A stretch of DNA of 13,130 nt from DASPTT01 sp035623275 (GTDB taxonomy: Bacteria > Actinomycetota > Acidimicrobiia > Acidimicrobiales > UBA8190), in NCBI GenBank assembly GCA_035623275.1, contig DASPTT010000024.1, forward strand, positions 1 through 13,130. Reading direction: 5' to 3'. Positions 7,524 to 13,130 of the stretch are shown piece by piece; position 1 is the first letter of the stretch; the number at the start of each line of letters is the position of its first letter. The notes beneath the pieces are model-generated. The model did not search any database and was not told the DNA's origin. It was given only the letters and a program-made list of their open reading frames with translations. A program made the position numbers and the translations under genes.

Positions 7524-7552
7524 GGGGCGCACCGCCCCGCATCACGGGATGC
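7524..7552. terminator. Two abutting hairpins between convergent genes
   Basis: GGGGCG-CAC-CGCCCC (7524-7538) is followed at once by GCATC-ACGG-GATGC (7539-7552). They lie between the permease stop (7519) and the end of the small minus-strand ORF (7542). There is no T-tract. The position and two perfect stems suggest a bidirectional terminator; the second stem overlaps the minus ORF stop codon. Confidence 0.5.
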
Positions 7553-7802
7553 GGACCTCCGCAGTGCGGCGACGCCCCGACACGGCCCGCCGGAGCCGAC
7601 CCCGGCAGGGGGGCGGCTGGACCCGGTGCTGCGGGCCGTCGCAGGTGGGGCAGACCCCGCCGAAGTAGACGGTGCACGAGAGGACCAGGGCATGGGCGGC
7701 CGGGTCCTGGTCACCGGTGCACACCCCACCCGTGGCGCTGCGCGTGCAGAACCCGGTGCCCCGTTTCGTGTGCAACACCCAGGTACCCTCGCACGCGGCC
7801 AT
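7542..7802 (-). CDS. Small cysteine-rich hypothetical protein
   Basis: An 86-residue open frame that I do not recognise. Support for it being real: the ATG at 7802 is preceded by GGGAG at a six-base spacing, third codon positions are strongly G/C like neighbouring genes, and the competing plus-strand frame has worse codon use. It has seven cysteines (4, 19, 28, 43, 51, 54, 66), including a CPTC knuckle at 51-54 that could hold a metal or iron-sulfur centre. The C-terminal 25 residues are Arg-rich. No signal peptide or membrane helix is evident. The segment around YFGGVCPTC faintly resembles the C-terminal Cys pair of Fur-family regulators, but the rest of such a protein is absent. It sits in an otherwise gene-free 425-bp gap, convergent with the permease and divergent from the receiver gene. 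Confidence 0.42.
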   Translation of the reverse strand: MAACEGTWVLHTKRGTGFCTRSATGGVCTGDQDPAAHALVLSCTVYFGGVCPTCDGPQHRVQPPPCRGRLRRAVSGRRRTAEVRIP

Positions 7803-7944
7803 GATCAGCTCCCGCCGCCAGCGTCGATCGAGTCGGCCCTCGCCCCCAGGGCCGGAGGTCCCCAGGAATTGTGCGGGTCGGCTCTAGGGCCGTGCCCTCG
7901 TCGGATGCGAGAGTTCGCGAGGCGGAGGAAGTGCGTGGTCTGGG
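7803..7944. promoter_or_regulatory. Intergenic region upstream of the receiver-PNPOx gene, with a strong palindrome
   Basis: This divergent spacer contains a perfect 7-bp inverted repeat, CGGCCCT and AGGGCCG with a 7-base gap (7834-7854), and a smaller AGGGC-CGT-GCCCT hairpin (7886-7898). GGAGGAA at 7924-7930 is the only Shine-Dalgarno-like run before the ATG at 7945, and 14 bases is longer than ideal. No convincing -10/-35 pair was seen. The palindrome could be an operator or an RNA hairpin in the leader. Confidence 0.3.
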
Positions 7945-8790
7945 ATGGACGTATTGGTGGTCGACGACAGCGTCGACATAGCAGAGACGACCGCCGACAT
8001 CCTCCGCAGCGCGGGGATGCGGGCGCGCACAGCCCTCTCCCCGGACGAGGCCCTCGTGGCGCTGCGCACCTCCCACTTCGACGCGATCGTGCTCGACCAC
8101 CGCGCCCGGAGCGGAGGCGGCGATGCCATCCTCGAGCAGTGCCGCCGCCGGGAAGTCGCGGTGGTGATCGTCTCCGCCTCGATGCCCGACGAGCTGGCGG
8201 TGCTGGCCCGGCACAACCCCGCCGTCTTCGCCGTGCGCTCCAAGCCGTGCGACCCCGAGGACCTGGTGTCGATCGTCCGCCAGTGCATCACGGCCACCCG
8301 CCGACGTCAGGGGGAGGAGCCGAAGGACGAGGACGACCGGGCCGCCGCCTCGCGCCGCGGGGGGCTCGTGATCGACGAGCTGGACGCCGAGGCGTGCCGC
8401 GCCCTGCTGGAACGTGTGCCGATCGGCCGCGTCGGCGTCGTGGTCGACAACCGGGCGGTCATCCTGCCCGTGAACTTCGTCATCGTCGACCACGCCGTCG
8501 TCTTCCGGTCGACGCCCGGGACGAAGATCTCCAAGGCGCTGCACAAGGCGGACGTCACCTTCCAGGTCGACGACTACGACCCCAACGGCGACCGCGGCTG
8601 GAGCGTGCTCGTCCACGGTCCCGCCAGTGTCGTCGTGGACATCGATCGGATGGCCAGCCTGGCGCGCCTTCCCCTTCGGCCCATCTCGCCGAAGGGGCTG
8701 GAGGACGAGTTCGTCCAGATCCCCATCGCGTCGATGAGCGGACGGCGTGTCCGGCCCCGCTACCGGTCCGAGACCGGGCCCACCGGGTAG
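7945..8790 (+). CDS. Response-regulator receiver domain fused to a PNPOx-like flavin/cofactor-binding domain
   Basis: A 281-residue two-domain protein. Residues 1-115 form a receiver domain with every phosphorylation residue in place: acidic pair D7-D8, phosphoacceptor D51 in DAIVLDH, switch S77 in VIVSAS, and K100-P101. A charged linker (about 118-143) leads to a pyridoxamine-5'-phosphate-oxidase-like split barrel at about 146-272. It begins LDAEACRALLERVPIGRVGVV and contains LPVNFVIVDHAVVFRSTPGTK and the WSVLVHGPASVV strand typical of actinobacterial flavin/F420/haem-binding members. No DNA-binding output domain is present. The ATG at 7945 starts the receiver fold directly. No histidine kinase lies nearby, so a partner must be elsewhere. 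Phosphorylation probably tunes cofactor binding or redox activity, or the reverse; this is inference. Domain calls are solid, function unknown. Confidence 0.88.
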   Translation: MDVLVVDDSVDIAETTADILRSAGMRARTALSPDEALVALRTSHFDAIVLDHRARSGGGDAILEQCRRREVAVVIVSASMPDELAVLARHNPAVFAVRSKPCDPEDLVSIVRQCITATRRRQGEEPKDEDDRAAASRRGGLVIDELDAEACRALLERVPIGRVGVVVDNRAVILPVNFVIVDHAVVFRSTPGTKISKALHKADVTFQVDDYDPNGDRGWSVLVHGPASVVVDIDRMASLARLPLRPISPKGLEDEFVQIPIASMSGRRVRPRYRSETGPTG

Positions 8791-8799
8791 GGCGACGTT

Positions 8800-8818
8800 C
8801 GGCGCCGGGCCGGCGCCG
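8800..8818. terminator. Hairpin between convergent receiver-PNPOx and cinA genes
   Basis: CGGCGCC, a five-base loop and GGCGCCG form a perfect 7-bp stem in the 55-bp gap between two convergent stop codons. There is no T-run on either side. Location and symmetry suggest a bidirectional intrinsic terminator. Confidence 0.5.
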
Positions 8819-8845
8819 CGCGTCAGGGTGTCGTCGGGCCCGCGG

Positions 8846-10096
8846 TCAGCCGGCCAGCAGGCGACGGCGCAGCACGTCGAGGGCCGAGATGGTGGCGTAC
8901 TGACGCACCCGGTCACGATCCCCGGGCAGCCGAAGCTCCAGCGCGTCGGCCGCCGAACCGGGCAGGGCCAGGCCGACCATCACCGTCCCCGGTGGCCGGC
9001 CGTCCTGCTCGTCGGGCCCGGCCACGCCCGTCACGGCCAGCCCCACGTCCGCGCCGAGCACCCGCCGCACCCCCTCGGCCATGGCCCGCGCCGCCTCCAA
9101 CGAGACCACCGGCCCGGCGGGTACGCCCAGCACCGAGACCTTGACGTCGCCGGCGTAGGCGACCACGTCGCCGCGGAACCAGTCGCTCGCCCCCACCACG
9201 TTCACCAGTCGTGACCCGACCAGCCCTCCGGTGAGCGACTCGGCCACGGCCAGGGTCAGGTGGCGCTCGACGAGCAGGCGCGCCACCGCATGCTCCATGG
9301 CGTCGCCGTCGGTGCCGAAGGCGATCTCGCCCACAAGGGCGCGCACCTCCTTCTCCTCGGCGTCGAGCAGGGTGCCCGCCGCGTCGAGGTCCGCGGCCTT
9401 GGCCGTGATGCGGATCTTGATCCCCTCGATGCCGCTGGCCAGCAGGGCCAGGGTGACCGGCACACTGCCGGCGTCCAGCGCGGCGATGCGCGGCGCGAGC
9501 ATCTCGCCCAGTGCCGACTCGGTGGTCCCCCAGGTCCGCACGACCCGGCTGGCGATCACCCCCTGCTCCCCCGCCTCGGCCTGTCGCCGGCGCAGGTCGG
9601 GGAGCACCGCCCGGGTGAACATCTCCGCCAGCTCGTAGGGGACACCGGGCAGCGCGTAGAGGACCTTGTTCCCCACCGGGCACATCAGCCCCGGCGCGGT
9701 CCCCATGGTCTGGGGGATGGCCGTGGCGCCCCTGGGGACGTCCGCCTGCCGGGCGTTGCTCTCGGGCATCGCCCGCTGACGCGAGCTGAAGTGGGCGGCG
9801 ATGCGCTCGACGATCTCCGGGTCGCGCTCGAGGGGCACGTTCATGACCTGCGCGATGGCCTCACGGGTGATGTCGTCGTGCGTGGGGCCGAGCCCGCCGC
9901 ACACGACGACACCGTCGGCACGGGCGAGCGCACTGCGTAGGGCCAGCACGATCCGGCCGAGGTTGTCACCCACGGCCTGGTGGAAGTGCGAGTCCACGCC
10001 GGCCGCGGCCAGCTGCTCGCCGATCCAGGCCGAATTGGTGTCGGCGATCTGGCCCAGCAGCAGCTCGGTCCCGACCGCCACGACCTCGACCCTCAT
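8846..10096 (-). CDS. cinA: CinA-family protein (competence/damage-inducible, NMN deamidase-related)
   Basis: A 416-residue full-length CinA. The N-terminal MoaB-like COG1058 domain (about 1-170) shows VGTELLLGQIADTNSAWI and GGLGPTHDDIT (67-77), the nucleotide-pyrophosphatase region. The C-terminal PncC-like domain (about 262-416) shows AESLTGGLV with candidate catalytic S287, and VTGVAGP (355-361). Family members cleave ADP-ribose-type nucleotides and deamidate nicotinamide mononucleotide, recycling pyridine nucleotides; a competence role is historical. The length matches two-domain CinA. The ATG at 10096 has GAGG eight bases upstream, supplied by a 14-bp tandem repeat. The gene is third in rimO-pgsA-cinA. 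The neighbours often found next in actinobacteria (a ClgR-like regulator, recA) are absent here. Confidence 0.95.
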   Translation of the reverse strand: MRVEVVAVGTELLLGQIADTNSAWIGEQLAAAGVDSHFHQAVGDNLGRIVLALRSALARADGVVVCGGLGPTHDDITREAIAQVMNVPLERDPEIVERIAAHFSSRQRAMPESNARQADVPRGATAIPQTMGTAPGLMCPVGNKVLYALPGVPYELAEMFTRAVLPDLRRRQAEAGEQGVIASRVVRTWGTTESALGEMLAPRIAALDAGSVPVTLALLASGIEGIKIRITAKAADLDAAGTLLDAEEKEVRALVGEIAFGTDGDAMEHAVARLLVERHLTLAVAESLTGGLVGSRLVNVVGASDWFRGDVVAYAGDVKVSVLGVPAGPVVSLEAARAMAEGVRRVLGADVGLAVTGVAGPDEQDGRPPGTVMVGLALPGSAADALELRLPGDRDRVRQYATISALDVLRRRLLAG

Positions 10097-10106
10097 CCGG
10101 CCCGCC
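10093..10106 (-). repeat. 14-bp tandem repeat, unit 1 (overlaps the cinA start)
   Basis: First of two identical 14-bp units (10093-10106 and 10107-10120); a partial third copy of seven bases (10121-10127) forms the pgsA end. On the minus strand each unit reads GGCGGGCCGGATGA and so carries an overlapping ATG and TGA. Confidence 0.95.
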
Positions 10107-10110
10107 TCAT
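10093..10110 (-). other. Minicistron 2 between pgsA and cinA (5 codons, MRRAG)
   Basis: Identical to minicistron 1 and offset by 14 bp. ATG at 10110 has GAGG eight bases upstream, and its TGA overlaps the cinA ATG at 10096 as ATGA. Together the two units form an unbroken stop/start chain from pgsA to cinA. Confidence 0.4.
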
Positions 10111-10120
10111 CCGGCCCGCC
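10107..10120 (-). repeat. 14-bp tandem repeat, unit 2 (pgsA-cinA spacer)
   Basis: Second identical unit. Its minus-strand end together with the next unit supplies GAGG at 10108-10105, eight bases before the cinA ATG, so the duplication provides the cinA ribosome-binding site. Confidence 0.95.
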
Positions 10121-10124
10121 TCAT
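10107..10124 (-). other. Minicistron 1 between pgsA and cinA (5 codons, MRRAG)
   Basis: ATG at 10124 overlaps the pgsA stop as ATGA. Five codons (Met-Arg-Arg-Ala-Gly) end in a TGA that overlaps the next minicistron start, again as ATGA. It is unlikely to make a functional peptide; a ribosome reinitiating after pgsA could translate it. Translation is inferred. Confidence 0.4.
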
Positions 10125-10702
10125 CCGCCGACGTGGCGCGCCGCGCGCCGCCCGTCGACCACGTACTGCGCGCCCGTCACCAGGGTGAAGGCCACCGCCA
10201 CCCACACGCCGATGCTGGTCAGCAGGTGGTGGGTGGAGGTCGGCGGCATCAGGCACAGCAGGAGGGCGAGGCCCTGGACCAGCGTCTTGATCTTGGCGGA
10301 GCGCCGGGCCGGGATGGACACACCGCGGCGGGCCATCACCGAGCGGTAGACGCTCATCCCCACCTCGCGCACCGCGATCAGGATCACCGGGAGCCATGCC
10401 ACCTCCCCCCGGGCCGCCAGCGCGGCGAACACGCCCACGACGACCACCTTGTCCACGAGCGGGTCGAGGAACGCCCCGGAGCTCGTCGTGCCCTGGCGGC
10501 GCGCGATCCAGCCGTCGAGCAGGTCGCTGAAGCCGATGGCGGCGCCGAGCACCACCTGGGGCCACCCCGCGCCGCGCAGGGCGACCATGGCGATGAACAC
10601 GGGCGTGGCCAGCAGACGGGCGAAGGTGACGGCGTTGGCCGGGGTGGCCAGGGCCGAGGGCCCGAAGGTCGAGTGCCGGGCGGGCCGCGCCTGGTCCGTC
10701 AC
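10121..10702 (-). CDS. pgsA: CDP-alcohol phosphatidyltransferase (PgsA, phosphatidylglycerophosphate synthase)
   Basis: A 193-residue integral membrane enzyme predicted to join CDP-diacylglycerol and glycerol-3-phosphate into phosphatidylglycerophosphate. The CDP-alcohol phosphatidyltransferase signature runs from D60 to D84: SDLLDGWIAR, then G76, D80 and D84 in GAFLDPLVDK. The stretch between AR and G is seven residues; I expect eight in most members. About five to six hydrophobic helices are visible, for example at 32-58, 86-98, 102-118, 142-153 and 163-183. The start is GTG at 10702, sharing GTGA with the rimO stop (10699-10701). A longer open frame to 10921 only adds an Arg/Gly-rich stretch inside rimO and is rejected. 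Position between rimO and cinA is typical of actinobacterial pgsA. A related CDP-alcohol enzyme is the main alternative. Confidence 0.9.
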   Translation of the reverse strand: MTDQARPARHSTFGPSALATPANAVTFARLLATPVFIAMVALRGAGWPQVVLGAAIGFSDLLDGWIARRQGTTSSGAFLDPLVDKVVVVGVFAALAARGEVAWLPVILIAVREVGMSVYRSVMARRGVSIPARRSAKIKTLVQGLALLLCLMPPTSTHHLLTSIGVWVAVAFTLVTGAQYVVDGRRAARHVGG

Positions 10703-11964
10703 GCGCCCGCCGCCCACAGATCCGGCCCCGCGCTGGAGGCGGCGACGACCTCCGCGGTCGTGCCCACCGGGAGTCCGGCGTCGACGTGGACCACGCCGTC
10801 GATCTCGGGCGCCTCGCGATACGAGCGGGCGACGCCGGGCGTGTCGACCAGCACCTCCAGGGTGCTGCCGACGAGGGCGGCGCGCCGGGCCGCGGTGATC
10901 GAGTCCTGGAGCTCGGCGCACTCGCGCAGGCGCTCGAGGGCCAGCTCGTCGGGCACGGGGTCGTCGAGCCCGACCGCGTAGGTCCCGGCCTCCTCGGAAA
11001 ACGTGAAGAACCCCGCCCAGTCCAGCTGCGCCTCGGCGAGGAACCCGAGGAGCCGGTCGTGGTCCTCCTCGGTCTCACCCGGATAGCCGAGGATGAACGA
11101 CGACCGCAGGGCGGCACCGGGCGCGGCGGCACGGATGGCTGCGATCCGCTCGAGGAACCGCTCCCCGTCGCCCCACCGCCGCATACGCGCCACCAGCGGG
11201 TGCGACACGTGCTGGAGGGACAGGTCGAAGTAGGGCACGCCGGTGGCGACCACGGCCTCGATCAGCGCGTCGTCGAGCGACGACGGGTACAGGTACAGGA
11301 GCCGGACGCGATCGACGCGTGCGGCGGCCTCGGCGACGAGCTGCACGATGGGCCGCTCTCCACCACGGGCCCGTGTCGCACCGGCCGAGCGGTCCTGGCC
11401 CCACGAGGCGAGGTCCTGGGCCACGAGGACGACCTCGCGCACGGCACCGCCCAGCGAGTCGACCTCGTCGAGGATGGCCTCCGCCGGCCGCGAGCGCTGC
11501 GGACCGCGGAACGACGGGATGGCGCAGAACCCGCACCGGCGGTCGCACCCCTCGGCCACCTTGACGTAGGCCCAGGGTGCGCTGGCGGCCGGGCGCGGCA
11601 GGTTGAGGAGGTCGAAGGCCGGCGACTCGGGCCGGGCCCCGAGGGTCACGGGCACGCCGAAACCCGCCACCAGGTCGACCTCGGGCATGGCCGCGGCGAG
11701 CTCGGGGCCGTGGCGCTCGGCCAGGCAGCCGGTCACCACCAGCCGGGCCCCGGGGCGGCGATCGGCGGCCAGGGCCAGGACGGTGTCGATCGACTCCTGG
11801 CGGGCCGCCTCGATGAAGGCGCAGGTGTTGACCACCACCAGGTCGGCGTCCTCGGCCGACTCGGCGGGCGTGTAGCCGTCGGCCACCAGGGTCCCCGCCA
11901 GCTTGTCGGAGTCGACCTGGTTCTTCGGGCAGCCCAGGGTCTCGACCCAGTAGCGCTCGGTCAC
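10699..11964 (-). CDS. rimO: Ribosomal protein S12 methylthiotransferase RimO
   Basis: A 421-residue radical-SAM enzyme that adds a methylthio group to the conserved aspartate of ribosomal protein S12. The N-terminal methylthiotransferase domain has the three cluster cysteines C12 (LGCPKN), C48 (NTCAF) and C80 (GCLAER). The radical-SAM motif GCDRRCGFC provides C140, C144 and C147. RimO-typical blocks follow: VAQDLASWGQD (181-191), DLSLQHVSHPLV (247-258), ILGYPGETEEDH (291-302), and REAPEIDGVVHV (383-394) in the TRAM domain. REAPEIDG favours RimO over MiaB. The start is GTG at 11964. No Shine-Dalgarno is seen; TAAATT (11976-11971), six bases upstream, looks like a -10 element, suggesting a leaderless mRNA. 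The gene is first of a three-gene unit with pgsA and cinA. Confidence 0.96.
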   Translation of the reverse strand: MTERYWVETLGCPKNQVDSDKLAGTLVADGYTPAESAEDADLVVVNTCAFIEAARQESIDTVLALAADRRPGARLVVTGCLAERHGPELAAAMPEVDLVAGFGVPVTLGARPESPAFDLLNLPRPAASAPWAYVKVAEGCDRRCGFCAIPSFRGPQRSRPAEAILDEVDSLGGAVREVVLVAQDLASWGQDRSAGATRARGGERPIVQLVAEAAARVDRVRLLYLYPSSLDDALIEAVVATGVPYFDLSLQHVSHPLVARMRRWGDGERFLERIAAIRAAAPGAALRSSFILGYPGETEEDHDRLLGFLAEAQLDWAGFFTFSEEAGTYAVGLDDPVPDELALERLRECAELQDSITAARRAALVGSTLEVLVDTPGVARSYREAPEIDGVVHVDAGLPVGTTAEVVAASSAGPDLWAAGA

Positions 11965-11978
11965 CGGGTCAATTTACC
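11965..11978 (-). promoter_or_regulatory. Putative leaderless promoter of rimO
   Basis: TAAATT at 11976-11971 fits the TANNNT -10 consensus and ends six bases before the rimO GTG, which would place transcription start at or next to the start codon. It lies in an imperfect 12-bp palindrome (GGTAAATTGACC, 11978-11967, 10 of 12 symmetric). No clear -35 was found. The ten bases AATTGACCCG (11974-11965) recur just before thpR. Confidence 0.5.
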
Positions 11979-12009
11979 GGTGCCGGCCTCGTCGTCCCCG
12001 TTCCCGCAG

Positions 12010-12024
12010 GTCAGGGGGCCTGAC
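12010..12024 (-). terminator. Small hairpin after the sortase gene
   Basis: GTCAGG-GGG-CCTGAC is a perfect 6-bp stem with a three-base loop, starting two bases beyond the sortase stop codon (12027-12029). There is no T-tract. It could end the sortase transcript ahead of the rimO promoter; support is only structural. Confidence 0.35.
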
Positions 12025-12026
12025 GA

Positions 12027-13130
12027 TCACGCCGGCGAGAGCACCCAGTTGGTGACGGTCAGCTGATCGGCCTGGATCGCCTCGGACACCGTCATGGTGT
12101 AGGTGCCAGGCGCGCTCCCCCCGGTCACCAGCGCGGTCACCGTCAAGGTGGCACTCAGCGGCGTCGACCCCGTAGCAGTCAGCTGGACGTCGAGCGACGA
12201 CTTGTACGACACCTTGGCGCCGACCAGCGCCGGCGGGATGGGCGCGCTCGGCGCGAAGGCGCTCCACCAGTCGGGGCGGTTCTCGCTCAGCGAGCGCACC
12301 CCGGCGATGAAGGCCTCGACGGCCGAGTCCTCGACCAGCAGGGGGTTGGTGCTCTGCAGCCAGGCCTGGCCGGCGCCGTCGACGGTCATCGTCCCCATGG
12401 GCACGGAGTAGGTGGCCAGGGTCACGCCCTGGGCGGCCAGCGGCGCGGGCACGTTGACCGTCGGCGCGGGCGAGGCCGGGATGAAGGTTCCCGACGTGCC
12501 CGAGCGCGTGGACGTCGACACCAGCGCGGCGGTCACGAGGTAGCGCTGGGGGGTGAACCACAGCGCGTTGGTCGGCCAGCACGTGACCATGGTCACGGTC
12601 GGCCCCGTGGTGTTGTAGACGGGCGTACCCTGCTGGACGACGGTGTGCCCCTGCACCTTGAACACGTAGGTCGAGCACGGCGACTGGAACTGCACCGTGT
12701 CGCCCACGTCGAGCTGGGCCAGGTTCACGAAGTAGCTCACGTCGTGGGCCTCGAGGACGGCGTTGCCGGCGGTTCCGGGCCAGACCGACCCGGGCAGGTG
12801 GCCGACGGCGACGTTGAGCTGGTCGTCGCCCACGCCTTCCTCCACGGGTGCGGTCACCCCGAGCTTGGGGATGACGAGAATCCCCTTCACCTGGTCGTTG
12901 CTCGAGGCCGCGGCACAGGCCGCCAGAGCGCCGGCGCCGGCCACGCCCTGCGAGGGCAACGTCGCCTGCTCGTTGCGGAACCGGTTCACCAGCGCCTTGC
13001 CCGCCCGCTCGGAGTGCGTCGTCCACAGGGTGGCCTCGATCTGCCACGTGGTGGCGGCCACGATGAGCAGTGCACCGCTGATCATGAGGGTGCGATACGA
13101 CCACCGTCGCCGGCGCTTGTGCGAACGCGG
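12027..13130 (-). CDS. Sortase-family transpeptidase with long C-terminal extension (5' end outside window)
   Basis: At least 367 residues; the frame is open to the window edge, so the N-terminus is missing. The first visible residues, PRSHKRRRRWSYR, then a hydrophobic helix (MISGALLIVAATTW), give a cytoplasmic Arg-rich tail and membrane anchor. Numbering from the Met at 13085, the sortase core covers about 68-187. H114 in EAHDVSYF, C169 in VTCWPTNALWFTPQR and R181 form the expected His-Cys-Arg triad. The TCWPTNALWFTP block is typical of actinobacterial housekeeping-like sortases. About 165 residues follow the catalytic Arg, where most sortases end soon after; the tail includes a GTMTVDGAGQAWL segment and a beta-rich C-terminus. 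The Met at 13085 lies inside the helix and is not the true start. Sortases attach surface proteins or build pilins; no sorting-signal substrate is in this window. Confidence 0.87.
   Translation of the reverse strand, partial: PRSHKRRRRWSYRTLMISGALLIVAATTWQIEATLWTTHSERAGKALVNRFRNEQATLPSQGVAGAGALAACAAASSNDQVKGILVIPKLGVTAPVEEGVGDDQLNVAVGHLPGSVWPGTAGNAVLEAHDVSYFVNLAQLDVGDTVQFQSPCSTYVFKVQGHTVVQQGTPVYNTTGPTVTMVTCWPTNALWFTPQRYLVTAALVSTSTRSGTSGTFIPASPAPTVNVPAPLAAQGVTLATYSVPMGTMTVDGAGQAWLQSTNPLLVEDSAVEAFIAGVRSLSENRPDWWSAFAPSAPIPPALVGAKVSYKSSLDVQLTATGSTPLSATLTVTALVTGGSAPGTYTMTVSEAIQADQLTVTNWVLSPA

Noticed and set aside
7626..7737. Remnant of a Fur/Zur regulator, suggested by YFGGVCPTC in the small minus-strand ORF
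   Set aside because: Only a Cys pair and a few residues match; no winged helix or metal-site histidines are found in any frame nearby.
10703..10921. N-terminal extension of pgsA to 10921
   Set aside because: The extra 73 residues are an Arg/Gly-rich out-of-frame reading of rimO; GTG at 10702 gives a clean GTGA overlap and a normal-length enzyme.
13083..13085. ATG at 13085 as the sortase start
   Set aside because: The frame continues upstream with an Arg-rich cytoplasmic tail typical of a membrane anchor, and this Met lies at the edge of the helix; the true start is beyond the window.
1..13130. CRISPR arrays, insertion sequences, attachment sites, tRNA or rRNA genes, defence-system genes
   Set aside because: No interspersed repeats, transposase or integrase motifs, terminal inverted repeats or structured-RNA signatures were seen on either strand.

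Overview
This is chromosomal DNA from a high-GC Gram-positive-type bacterium, most likely an actinobacterium. Third codon positions are overwhelmingly G or C. The window has an MMPL-family exporter, a sortase and an actinobacterial-style rimO-pgsA-cinA cluster. Acidimicrobiia is my best guess, from gene content and the feel of the proteins only; no rRNA or marker comparison was possible. I see no phage, plasmid, transposon, CRISPR or tRNA/rRNA signature.

Layout. (1) Positions 8-2917, minus strand: an MMPL transporter followed by a ThpR/LigT-type RNA 2',3'-cyclic phosphodiesterase. (2) Positions 2918-3019: a short AT-rich divergent promoter region with three direct 9-bp repeats. (3) Positions 3020-4073, plus strand: a MarR-family regulator overlapped by a macro-domain (ADP-ribose) protein, followed by a 32-bp tandem duplication. 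(4) Positions 4219-7519, plus strand: a MacB/LolD-type ABC ATPase and a large double-FtsX permease. (5) Positions 7520-7944: a gene-poor 425-bp gap with paired hairpins, one plausible small Cys-rich minus-strand gene and a strong palindrome. (6) Positions 7945-8790, plus strand: a phosphoreceiver domain fused to a PNPOx-like flavin/cofactor-binding domain. (7) Positions 8846-11964, minus strand: rimO, pgsA and cinA in transcription order, tightly coupled. (8) Positions 12027-13130, minus strand: a sortase whose 5' end runs off the window.

How the genes relate. The MarR regulator probably controls both the divergent MMPL exporter and its own promoter. rimO-pgsA-cinA is a housekeeping unit: ribosomal protein S12 modification, phosphatidylglycerol synthesis, and NMN/competence-related metabolism. 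Its junctions are a 4-nt GTGA overlap, then an unusual ladder of two 5-codon minicistrons made by a 14-bp tandem duplication. The ABC pair is a self-contained exporter or lipoprotein-transport module. I do not see one coherent new multi-gene system. The best leads are the receiver-PNPOx fusion, the minicistron ladder, a shared 10-bp motif abutting two GTG starts without Shine-Dalgarno sequences, and the sortase C-terminal extension.
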